Shown here piece after piece: positions 28,001 through 35,199 of a stretch of DNA of 64,000 bases. The stretch is from Akkermansiaceae bacterium (GTDB lineage: Bacteria; Verrucomicrobiota; Verrucomicrobiia; Verrucomicrobiales; Akkermansiaceae), in contig JARWZU010000088.1 of the NCBI GenBank assembly GCA_029866215.1, forward strand, positions 240,645-304,644, given 5' to 3'. How positions within the stretch are numbered: the stretch's first letter is position 1; each line of letters starts with the position of its first letter. Position numbers and translations under genes: made by a program. Under the pieces are notes generated by a model that searched no databases, was not told where the DNA came from, and was given only the letters and a program-made list of their open reading frames with translations.

Positions 28001-28321
28001 GAACTGCAGGTCGACAGTGCCTGCGGCGTCGTCGAAATATGTGACCCGCAGATAGAGCGTCTGACCCAGGGTAAAGGCGAAAGAATTCGGCCGCCGGCCA
28101 TAAAGGTATCGAGAGGTACCCGTATTCTGCCACGCCGTCTGCCCTCCTACGGTTATTAGAGAATACGCACCATCCGCCGCGGCGGTCGGGGTGATGTCCA
28201 CCTCGACACCCAAGGCGGAGCCGAGGAGCCATGAGATCACGGCACATCTTACGAGGCCGCACCGTAGCACTCCGCTTACGGGAAATTTCCGGGAAACAGG
28301 CTCAGCAATGGACAAATTCAT
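25037..28321 (-). CDS. GH71/GH99-like hydrolase flanked by two beta-sandwich modules and joined to beta-strand repeats
   Basis: 1094 residues. A signal segment (CAVISWLLGSALG) at ~27-40 is followed by a beta-sandwich module (ADGAYSLITVGGQTAWQNTG..). The catalytic region runs from ~205 with KGKVMSGYQGWLGTP and FIGMFDEYDEGTN, paralogous to the 82-1491 protein. A second beta-sandwich module after it (VETVGGKVCRGNTTPATDRY..) resembles the first, so the hydrolase domain lies between two putative carbohydrate-binding units. Beta-strand repeats and a C-terminal DPDSDGIRNLVEYA domain end the protein. It is the last gene of the sigma factor-led operon, 65 bp after the sulfatase stop. The substrate is not evident; mannan-type glycan is a guess from context. 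Confidence 0.8.
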   Translation of the reverse strand: MNLSIAEPVSRKFPVSGVLRCGLVRCAVISWLLGSALGVEVDITPTAAADGAYSLITVGGQTAWQNTGTSRYLYGRRPNSFAFTLGQTLYLRVTYFDDAAGTVDLQFNAQTSNFKTSTLTTRTTRVNSGSFVDGFFELSDVKFNKSLNGSDFRIICGTTAGAKVPVQRITLSDTPFANADFQLAVSRAWQTRYTGPAKDYIDPTTLKGKVMSGYQGWLGTPNDIADTGVWKHWSRGGAMIPENFTMDAWPDLTEYDPATLIRAADVVTESGAPAYLFSSRSYPAVQKHFRWMRKHNIDGAWLQRFNPTAGAESEWVLRNVSQAAAEEGLIWGVEYDVSGMADATVVAKLQADWVWLTTQFDLLNDPRYVRENGKPVVFIWGLAVPDRNFTTASADAAVDYFQAQGAYVIGGLPNNWNTLNADWQTHMAKYDGVLVWQNKTTSDAALFRNRGQDFFPHVWPGFSWANLKQLPATPLTQYTDRSGGQFYWDKGRDWINAGGADRLFIGMFDEYDEGTNVMPMTDDPPNPSAAYGRFIDNQSKPSDWWMMLTDELKRMMFDQRTNTGTLPTVASLSNRSNIGPEASVDLGTTDIAASLSRVAQADGNTIVETVGGKVCRGNTTPATDRYMYFNVTNTFAFQLVNGDVTIEVEYFDNADSTALGLRYDGAGGSYTPHPLPITTTGSNTWRTVRFEIADAYFGGRQNGSSDFSLTFGGKKLNVNRVWVRLPEGKAYPFTWTNATAGPALTWSQNSNWLGGIVAQSDPTSTVRMFPGQTLPGGTIPISNNLSAQQFGTLQLGGTASSSAATTVTLIGNALSLGGTAPAITLDASKSAFDLTYDIATPVTLLQTTKINGGGNASLRISGPLSGNGGLIKSSPGNLTLSGTNTYSGDTTLSAGTLTLTSAASATNANTGNDASTVTIAATGATLNLTYTGTDRVGKLFIGTTRMADGIYGVSATNLPQITGTGTLTVGVPDFASWITGPFTNGAISMDKRGPNDDPDSDGIRNLVEYAIAGQDPTVPNSNISSFTAGGTLTFLKREGTSGLTYDIETSTSLVTGSWVTQLKPPVIEGTGSISYALTLGTPSKNFVRLRVLDN

Positions 28322-28386
28322 GGTGAAGGTGGAAATGATCGTTCAGATTATTCCCGGGCAGAGGCTTTCTTTGCTTTCGGTTTTGC

Positions 28387-29937
28387 TTAATTTCGACCGC
28401 CAGGCTTCGGTTCCCAACGGAAGCTTTCGCCCTCAATGATAAGCTTCAGCTTGTTTGATTCAGGGCATTCCGGGGCGAAGGACTTCGGCGCGCTCTTTTT
28501 CATCTCGTCGATGATCGGCTGAACCTTTTCTTGCCCGGCGTGATTATTCCATTCTTCGCGATCCTTGCCCAGTTGGTAGAGTTCCTCGGTGCCGTCCGGG
28601 TAGTGGATGTAGCGCCACTGCTGGTTCACAATTGTGTAGCCGCCGCGATTGTGATCGCAGAGCAGCACATTCCGATCTTGCGCCTGGCTGGGCTCGCGCA
28701 GCGTGGGTGCGAGCGAGGTGCCTTCAAGGCCCTTGTCGGGGGCGAGATTGCACAACTCGACCAGCGTCGGGTAGATATCGATGGTGCCGACGGGCGCAGA
28801 AATTTTAGCTCCTTGGGCAATCCCGGGGCCCGCCCAGATGAGAGGAATGTGCGCAGTCTGTTCCCACAAGGTGTGTTTCCCCCATTGGCCTTTCTCGCCG
28901 AGATGGTAGCCGTGGTCGCTCCAGAAAATCACAATCGTGTTGTCGCGCTCGGGACTCTTTTCTAGGGCATCTAAAATTCGGCCGACCTGTGCATCAGCGT
29001 AGGACGTGCAAGCGAGATAGGCTTGGATCGCTTCCTTCATGATGCCGAGTTCGTGAAGTTTGTTGACGATGGATTTTTTGCGCGCATCGGCGGACCGGCG
29101 GGGTATCGGGGGCAAATCTGCTGAGTCGTCGTCCTTGATCGGCGGCAGCTGGATATCATTCAGCGGATACATGTCGTAGTATTTCTTTGGCGCGTAATTC
29201 GGATAGTGCGGTGCATACATACCCATGGCCGCAAAGAAGGGCTTTTCGTTCTTCTTTGTTAGGACGCTGATGAGCCAGTCGGTCTGCACCGTGTCGGCCA
29301 TGTCTTTTTCAGCCTCGTCGGGCAAAGCGGCGTACTCCAGAAATCCACTGTCCTTTGTGCCAGTTTGCGCGCGAACGAATTTGCTATTCGGCACCTGGCT
29401 CGGCAGCGGGGCGCCGTGCTTCCAGCTGTCCACTGGCCAGCCCGTCGTCCGTTGGGCGGCGGTTCGCACATAAAACTCGGTCCAACCCCGCAGATCCACG
29501 AATCCCGCCGGATGATGAAACAACTTGCCGGTCCCATACGTCTGATAGCCTGCTTGTTGAAACCCTAACTGCAAGGGCCGCAAATCCGGGTGTTCACGCC
29601 AGTAAACCTGCGTGTTATAAACTCCGGTGGTCGCCGGGTGACGACCGGTGAACAAGGCGGCGCGCGAGGGCGAACAATAAGTGCCACTGGTCTGCGCATT
29701 GAGAAAAGTCACTCCGCGGGCTGCGAGTCGGTCAAGATTGGGCGTCTTGGCTTTGATTGGCGAGTCGAGCGGACCCACCCAGTCGTTAAGATCATCGGTG
29801 GCAATAAAGATGACGTTCGGAGCGCGCTTGGTGTTAGGCTCAGCGGCCTGCGAAAGCAACATGGCGATGCCTGTCAAAGCGAATACTGCCAGTGTGCATT
29901 TGGCGCGTGGGATGATGGGTGAGGAGATCATTTTCAT
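28387..29937 (-). CDS. Secreted sulfatase, iduronate-2-sulfatase-like
   Basis: 516 residues. The signal peptide covers ~1-31 (CTLAVFALTGIAMLLSQAAE). Metal-binding NVIFIATDDLNDWVG and the nucleophile site C88-SPSRAALFTG are followed by GTGKLFHHP and FWSDHGYHLGEKGQWGKHTLWE, the pattern of iduronate-2-sulfatase-like members of family S1. The specificity could differ, as this subgroup includes many marine-polysaccharide sulfatases. It starts 4 bp after the stop of the double sulfatase gene and is followed by the GH71/99-like gene, all in the sigma factor-led leftward operon. Confidence 0.88.
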   Translation of the reverse strand: MKMISSPIIPRAKCTLAVFALTGIAMLLSQAAEPNTKRAPNVIFIATDDLNDWVGPLDSPIKAKTPNLDRLAARGVTFLNAQTSGTYCSPSRAALFTGRHPATTGVYNTQVYWREHPDLRPLQLGFQQAGYQTYGTGKLFHHPAGFVDLRGWTEFYVRTAAQRTTGWPVDSWKHGAPLPSQVPNSKFVRAQTGTKDSGFLEYAALPDEAEKDMADTVQTDWLISVLTKKNEKPFFAAMGMYAPHYPNYAPKKYYDMYPLNDIQLPPIKDDDSADLPPIPRRSADARKKSIVNKLHELGIMKEAIQAYLACTSYADAQVGRILDALEKSPERDNTIVIFWSDHGYHLGEKGQWGKHTLWEQTAHIPLIWAGPGIAQGAKISAPVGTIDIYPTLVELCNLAPDKGLEGTSLAPTLREPSQAQDRNVLLCDHNRGGYTIVNQQWRYIHYPDGTEELYQLGKDREEWNNHAGQEKVQPIIDEMKKSAPKSFAPECPESNKLKLIIEGESFRWEPKPGGRN

Positions 29938-29940
29938 CAG

Positions 29941-32823
29941 TTAGGGACGCTCTGGATTTGCTTTGAGGCTCTCCGGTTTTGGCGGAGCGATGAATTGCGA
30001 TTTAGCGTGTGCTTCCGCTTTCGCCAGCACTTGCTTGGCACGGGTCAGCACGTCCGCAGATTCTTTTTTACCCACGAGATTGGTGAATTCCTGCGGGTCG
30101 GCAGCCAAGTCGTAGAGCTCGGCTTGATCCGGTGATCCCCACTCGGTGTAGCGCCAGTTTCCAAAGCGCACTGCCAGACCCAGGCCATTGCGGCGTTTGA
30201 CGACCGTGTAGGCGTATTCCTTTCCGGGAGCCGTTGGATCTTTCAGCATGGGGACAAGCGAGCGACCCTGAAGATGGGCGGGTGGGGCGACGTTGCACAG
30301 CTCGGCAAGCGTCGGGAAAATATCCACCATTTCCACCAAGCCTTTGTTTTTCGCACCCTTGGTCACACCAGGCACACGCACCATGAAAGGCATGCGGGCG
30401 GACTCTTCGAAGAGGTGGACTTTTCCCCACATGAAGTGTTCTCCGAGGTGGTATCCGTGGTCGCCCACGAAGACGATGATCGTGTTTTCCCACTCGCCAC
30501 TCTTGTGCAAGGCCTCGATGATGAGACCGAGTTGCGCATCGATAAACGAAATACAGGCGTAGTAAGCCTGCATGAACTCACGGCGGCGCGCGTCGTCTTC
30601 CTTTCCGAGGTCAGGAAACCCGTATTCCTTGTATTGCTGGGTCGCCGCGATCCTCGGAATATCGTCCCAATCGTTTGCAGGAGAGCGGCTTAGCTTGATC
30701 GATTCGATGGGATACTTGGCGAAATACGCATCGGGTGCGATGAACGGGATGTGTGGTTTGTGAAAGCCGCAGGCGATCATGAAGGGCTTGCCGGCGCTTG
30801 CCTTGGTGGTGATCCACTCGGCCACTTGGCGGGCGTTTTTGCCGTCGGCATGTTGATCATCTCTCAAGCCCGTGGGTCCGTAGCCAGGCCCGACGCCCTT
30901 GACTCCCTGATTGCGCGTCTGCGGCGCAACGGTCAGCAGTTGGTCACGCCAAATTTTCCGATTTTTTCCGGTAATCGGTCCGTGTTCTTTTTCAAATTTT
31001 TCGCGAGCCGCCAGCTCGATCGCCGTCTCGTCGTTCTCGAACGCCATCACTTGATCCCAGGTATCGTTGCCGGGATTCTCCAGCGGTTTGTGAAACACCT
31101 TGCCCACCGCCGCGGTCCAGTAACCCGCTTGGCGGAAGACCCCGGGAATCGACGGAGTGCTGGGCCGGATGTCAGCGATATTGGTTTCGTTGTCCAAAAT
31201 TCCAGTGCTCTGCGGGTAAAGCCCGCTCAGGAATGACGCGCGCGACGGACCGCAGACCGGATACTGGCAGTAAGCGCGCGGGAACGTCATCGCTTCGCTC
31301 GCGAGACGATCCAGCACGGGCGTCAAGACGGCTTTGTCGCCCGTTGGGCCGATGCGCGAGCTCAGATCATCGCTGATGACAAACAATACGTTAGGCCGTT
31401 TTTTAGGGGCGGCGGGAACAGCGGCCTCAGTCCGCTCCGCCTTGTTCTGGGCACGCTTTTCCTCCTTCTTCTTGGCCTTTTCCTCAGTTTTTTTCGCCTT
31501 GCGGTCGACAGGCTCGCTCTGCTCCGCCGTCCGTTTTTTGGTGCCTCCCTTGCTGGGATTTGCCATCTGCTCCAGCCAGACCTCGTGAAGTTTCGTTAGC
31601 TCAGCAACTTTTTCCGGCATCGTCTTGGCGAGATCATTCTTTTCGGAAGTGTCTTTGCTCAAATCAAACAATCCCACTTTTGCCTTTTCGCCCACGAGTT
31701 TCCAATCGCCATGGCGGATCGCCCACCAACCCTCCTCGCTACCGGAGCACCAGAACAAGTCCCGCTGCGGCGCGGCCGTCCCCCCGCGCAGCAGCGGCAG
31801 TAGATTGATGCCATCGAGTCTTTTGCCCTCAGGCGCCGGCAATCCGGCGGCGGCGAGCGCGGTGGGCAGGACGTCGAGAGAACTCACGATAGCTTGGCTC
31901 TCGCTGGGCTTGAGTTGACTGGGCCAGCAGACGAGGAACGGCACGCGGATGCCGCCCTCGTAATAGGAGTGTTTGCCGGCGCGTAACGGCGTGTTGTTCG
32001 CGGTCTGCGCGAGCGGTCCGCCGTTGTCGCTGAAGAAAAACAGCAACGTGTTCTCCCACACACCCTCTTTTTTGAGCGTGGCAACCACATTCCCGATCGC
32101 GTCGTCCATCCGTTTACCCATCGCAAGCAGCGCGTCCCGATCCTTGTCGCCGGTGTTGAACTTGGCGATCTCATCCGCCGGTGCCTGAAGCGGCGCGTGG
32201 ACTGCGTTGAAGGCAAGATAGGCGAAGAAGGGTTTGGATTTGTTGCGGGTGATGAAAGCCGCCGTCTCCTCGCCCAGTCGGTCGGTAAGGTAACCGGTTT
32301 CCTGCACCACTTCCGTCCCGCGATAGATCGGATCTGCGGGATCGTTGAGCTTAAAATAGTCATGCGCGCCACGGCCGAGGAAGCCGAACACCTCATCGAA
32401 GCCGCGCAAAGCTGGACTCCACTCGGGGTCGGGGCCGAGATGCCACTTGCCGAACTGCCCCGTGACATAACCCGCCGGCTTGAGAAACTGCGGGAAAATC
32501 TGCTCGCTCTTTGGCAGGCCGCTGCCCGCCTCGCCGCCGGTGTAAAGTCCGAGCCGCTGCTGGTAGCGCCCAGTCATCAGCCCCGCGCGCGTCGGTGAGC
32601 AGACGTAGCCAGTTACGTATCCCTGGCGGCAGATGATGCTCTGCTTCGCCAGCGCATCGAGATGCGGCATGGTAATTTCCTTTGGATGGAGCGGGTTGAA
32701 TGCCACATCGGCGTAACCGAGATCATCGGCGACGATGACGACGATGTTCGGCTTCGCGGCAGCGACGGTGGATTGCGAGATCAGAAAACCCAGACAGGCG
32801 ATGAGATTGTAGGGCGATTTCAT
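29941..32823 (-). CDS. Double sulfatase: two complete sulfatase domains joined by a Lys/Glu-rich linker
   Basis: 960 residues from ATG 32823, which begins a signal peptide (MKSPYNLIACLGFLISQSTVAAA); the frame is open to 32907 but that part overlaps the PL7 gene. Domain 1 (~24-425) has NIVVIVADDLGYADV and C75-SPTRAGLMTG, arylsulfatase A-like. A highly charged linker (~428-474, KKTEEKAKKKEEKRAQNK) follows. Domain 2 (~475-960) has NVLFVISDDLSSRIG, C524-GPSRASFLSG and VGDHGYHLGEHFMWGKVHLFE, iduronate-2-sulfatase-like. Both active sites look complete, so the protein may remove two different sulfates from one substrate. Domain 2 has no signal of its own, supporting a real fusion; the frame is continuous through the linker. 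Its coding start overlaps nothing downstream and lies 47 bp after the PL7 stop. Confidence 0.88.
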   Translation of the reverse strand: MKSPYNLIACLGFLISQSTVAAAKPNIVVIVADDLGYADVAFNPLHPKEITMPHLDALAKQSIICRQGYVTGYVCSPTRAGLMTGRYQQRLGLYTGGEAGSGLPKSEQIFPQFLKPAGYVTGQFGKWHLGPDPEWSPALRGFDEVFGFLGRGAHDYFKLNDPADPIYRGTEVVQETGYLTDRLGEETAAFITRNKSKPFFAYLAFNAVHAPLQAPADEIAKFNTGDKDRDALLAMGKRMDDAIGNVVATLKKEGVWENTLLFFFSDNGGPLAQTANNTPLRAGKHSYYEGGIRVPFLVCWPSQLKPSESQAIVSSLDVLPTALAAAGLPAPEGKRLDGINLLPLLRGGTAAPQRDLFWCSGSEEGWWAIRHGDWKLVGEKAKVGLFDLSKDTSEKNDLAKTMPEKVAELTKLHEVWLEQMANPSKGGTKKRTAEQSEPVDRKAKKTEEKAKKKEEKRAQNKAERTEAAVPAAPKKRPNVLFVISDDLSSRIGPTGDKAVLTPVLDRLASEAMTFPRAYCQYPVCGPSRASFLSGLYPQSTGILDNETNIADIRPSTPSIPGVFRQAGYWTAAVGKVFHKPLENPGNDTWDQVMAFENDETAIELAAREKFEKEHGPITGKNRKIWRDQLLTVAPQTRNQGVKGVGPGYGPTGLRDDQHADGKNARQVAEWITTKASAGKPFMIACGFHKPHIPFIAPDAYFAKYPIESIKLSRSPANDWDDIPRIAATQQYKEYGFPDLGKEDDARRREFMQAYYACISFIDAQLGLIIEALHKSGEWENTIIVFVGDHGYHLGEHFMWGKVHLFEESARMPFMVRVPGVTKGAKNKGLVEMVDIFPTLAELCNVAPPAHLQGRSLVPMLKDPTAPGKEYAYTVVKRRNGLGLAVRFGNWRYTEWGSPDQAELYDLAADPQEFTNLVGKKESADVLTRAKQVLAKAEAHAKSQFIAPPKPESLKANPERP

Positions 32824-32869
32824 GAGTGGTGCGCGGCGATGGCTTTGTAAAACAGCGATTGAGATCGAG

Positions 32870-33673
32870 TCATTTGGCGGGAGTTCCGCTGGCTGGCGAT
32901 GCAGCATCGGAATGGCTCACCTTGAGCTTGGAAAACGAAACGCGGGCACCTTCTGTCGCGGGCCCTTCATTATCCTGGGGATAGACACCCGCTTTGAAAT
33001 AGAGCGTCTGATCGGCCCAGCTTGGGTCCAGTTTGAAGACGTTCTCCGACTGGGTCGTGCCATTCACGGTGATGCTGAGGACTCCGTCGTGAAGCTTAAT
33101 CTGATAGTCGAAATCCTTGTTAAACCCCACTTCTGGAAACGTCAGTTTGATGTCCCTGCCTTTCCTCGCCTTGTCCTTCACCAAGGCTTCGATACGACCC
33201 TTGAAAAACTGTAGCTTGATCAGGGGACTGGCTTTGCCCGAATAACCGTGGATCTGGCCGATGACGACCTTTTGCCCGCTGGAGACCTCCATCACCCGGC
33301 AGCTCACATCCATGGTGTGCGTGCCCTTCGCCGACCAGCAGACGTTGTCATCAGCGGGATTGACCACCTCGCGTAACTCGCAGCGCGAGTAATCGGTGTT
33401 CTCCGTCCGAGCACCGGTCACCGGGCACCAGAAGACTAACTGCCCATCGGCACCGCGATAAAAGTATTCGGCGTTCGTGTATCCGGCGCTCAATTGTGCA
33501 GCGGAAATCTCCATGGGCTGCCCCGCGGCAGTCTCGGAGGCACCGACCGGCAGCGTTAGTTTCCAGTGACTGAGGTCGATCGTGTTCTGGGCCTGAGCTT
33601 CGACAGCAACGAGGGCTCCCGCTGCGCCGAGTAGGCCGACGAGAAGCTTGGAGGAGATGGTGTTGGTTTTCAT
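32870..33673 (-). CDS. PL7 family alginate-lyase-type polysaccharide lyase
   Basis: 267 residues with a signal peptide (1-~28, ..LVAVEAQA). All three PL7 signatures are present: SRCELRE at 96-102, QIH at 140-142 and YFKAGVYPQ at 225-233, containing the Arg, Gln, His and Tyr residues that act in beta-elimination of uronic-acid polymers. Length and single-domain build are normal for the family. Alginate (polymannuronate/guluronate) is the usual substrate, but PL7 also includes other specificities. The ATG overlaps the anti-sigma stop by 4 bp, so translation is coupled; the double sulfatase follows. Confidence 0.9.
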   Translation of the reverse strand: MKTNTISSKLLVGLLGAAGALVAVEAQAQNTIDLSHWKLTLPVGASETAAGQPMEISAAQLSAGYTNAEYFYRGADGQLVFWCPVTGARTENTDYSRCELREVVNPADDNVCWSAKGTHTMDVSCRVMEVSSGQKVVIGQIHGYSGKASPLIKLQFFKGRIEALVKDKARKGRDIKLTFPEVGFNKDFDYQIKLHDGVLSITVNGTTQSENVFKLDPSWADQTLYFKAGVYPQDNEGPATEGARVSFSKLKVSHSDAASPASGTPAK

Positions 33674-34581
33674 AGAGTCGCTTCTTTGATCACAAACTGA
33701 GCACGAACATCGTCGAGGAAGTGAACGGTCTTCGGTGCTGCATCATCAGGAACCGCGGCACCGAGATAGATGACGAGGCTGCGGGCTCCGGGCGGAATCT
33801 CCATGGTCGCCTTCAGGGTTTGCCAGCCGTTCTCGCCGTGTTTCGTGGTGACGGTGCGCGCGGCATGTTGAAGGACTTGGTCGAACATGTTCTCACTGTT
33901 CCAGATCGGCTTCACGTCTTCCGGTGCCTCGGAAAACGCGGCCAGGCGGATCTGATTTCGCTCTGCGGAGTCTGACGGGATGCGATGAAACGAGGCCGTG
34001 ACCTCCACCGTCTGCGACGCCGCACCCATAGGCAGAGGATACTCGGCAAGATCCACAATGCGGACAGCGGTGCAGAACTTCCGTCCGGCACTGGGTTCCA
34101 GTCGCGCCATGTGCGTTCCTTCCTTAGGATTTACTCCCATCTCCAGAGGAATCACCGCAGACAACTGCCCTGACCACCCACCTGCGCTGCTTGGAAACCC
34201 ACGGCCCGCCACCAGCTTCACATCCTCAAATCCTTCGACGAAAAGCGGCACCACTCGCAGCTTATCCAGCTTCATTCGAGGCACCGCATACGCAAACACC
34301 ATCGACGTGCAAAATATTCCAAAAACGATCCCCGCCGCCGCCGTGGTGACTGGGCGCCACGAGAACCAAGTTGAACGAACAGGTTTTGCCGGGTGAGCGG
34401 GCCCTCTCAACGCGATACCGCCACTGCCCAACGTGGCGTCGATGTTGGCGTAACGAGCGAAGAGGCGCCGAGTGGTTGGATCGCGTCTCAACTCTTCCTG
34501 GAGTGCCTCGCGATCCGCTTCGGATGCATCACCATCGATGTAGCGGCGAATGAGTTCGAGGCTTTCGGGTTCTGATTTCAT
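33670..34581 (-). CDS. Membrane anti-sigma factor with extracytoplasmic beta-rich domain
   Basis: 303 residues. The cytoplasmic N-terminus (LELIRRYIDGDASEADREALQEELRRDP, ending in FARYANIDATL) is typical of FecR-like anti-sigma proteins paired with Planctomycetes/Verrucomicrobia ECF sigma factors. A single transmembrane segment spans ~80-100. The ~200-residue outer domain (VVPLFVEGFEDVKL.., TVEVTASFHRIPS, ..KATMEIPPGARSLVIYLGAA) has the look of a jelly-roll carbohydrate-binding fold, so it may sense glycan directly (inference). The start codon overlaps the sigma factor stop (ATGA) and the PL7 start overlaps its own stop. This coupling indicates that the operon's degradative genes respond to this switch. 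Confidence 0.82.
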   Translation of the reverse strand: MKSEPESLELIRRYIDGDASEADREALQEELRRDPTTRRLFARYANIDATLGSGGIALRGPAHPAKPVRSTWFSWRPVTTAAAGIVFGIFCTSMVFAYAVPRMKLDKLRVVPLFVEGFEDVKLVAGRGFPSSAGGWSGQLSAVIPLEMGVNPKEGTHMARLEPSAGRKFCTAVRIVDLAEYPLPMGAASQTVEVTASFHRIPSDSAERNQIRLAAFSEAPEDVKPIWNSENMFDQVLQHAARTVTTKHGENGWQTLKATMEIPPGARSLVIYLGAAVPDDAAPKTVHFLDDVRAQFVIKEATL

Positions 34582-35111
34582 GAGATTCCCTCCTGGGCGA
34601 GCAAACGTTGGGTGCAGTTCATCAAGGCCAGCCGGATGCGGTGCAGTGCCTTGTAAAAGGACATGGGTGAGCGGCCTGCTTCCACCGCGAGACCATCAAT
34701 CCGTGCACCGGGCGCATAAGCAGCGTCCAGCAGCTTCCGTTGAGCGGGATCGAGCTTCTCCACGCAGGATTCCAGCGCCCGGCGCTCGGCCTCATAAGCG
34801 TCGGCCTGCTCGGTCACCTCGTCTGCGAGCAGTTCCAACACATCCTCATCAAAGACCAAGCGATCCCGAGACCGGTCCCGCAGCAAAGCCAACGCCTTGA
34901 ATCTAGCCACGCCGAATGCCCACGGACGGAAGTTTGCGAGATCATCCAGATCCCCTAGGCGCTGCCACAGCACCACAGCCACCTCCTGCATTACCTCCCG
35001 TGCATCCTCCCGCGAGGGAACGAGCGTCCGCACAAAACCCTGCAACGCCTCCTCATGGCTCACATAGAGCCTGAGAAACTGGTCATGCTTCGCATTTTCA
35101 GCAGGAGTCAT
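34578..35111 (-). CDS. ECF RNA polymerase sigma factor, Rhodopirellula/Verrucomicrobium type
   Basis: 177 residues from ATG 35111 (a TTG one codon earlier is also open). Region 2 is visible in FLRLYVSHEEALQGFVRTLV, the acidic EDAREVMQEVAVVLW and FRPWAFGVARFKALALLRD; region 4 in VEKLDPAQRKLLDAAY followed by MSFYKALHRIRLALMNC, the recognition helix. This pattern fits the TIGR02989 group (sigma-70 factor, Rhodopirellula/Verrucomicrobium family). It heads a leftward operon of anti-sigma, PL7 lyase, three sulfatase domains and a GH71/99-like enzyme, and so probably controls polysaccharide use. I do not see the shared 22-bp element directly upstream of it. Confidence 0.88.
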   Translation of the reverse strand: MTPAENAKHDQFLRLYVSHEEALQGFVRTLVPSREDAREVMQEVAVVLWQRLGDLDDLANFRPWAFGVARFKALALLRDRSRDRLVFDEDVLELLADEVTEQADAYEAERRALESCVEKLDPAQRKLLDAAYAPGARIDGLAVEAGRSPMSFYKALHRIRLALMNCTQRLLAQEGIS

Positions 35112-35199
35112 CAAATATACATTCCGCGAGCAGCATCCATTTGCCGAGAAAGTTATCGTTTATTTATCTGCCACATCGCAACAGCGTGGACGGGATACT

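Noticed and set aside
32824..32907. Longer N-terminus of the double sulfatase (start at 32907)
   Set aside because: It overlaps the PL7 gene's 3' end and precedes, rather than forms, the signal peptide at ATG 32823.
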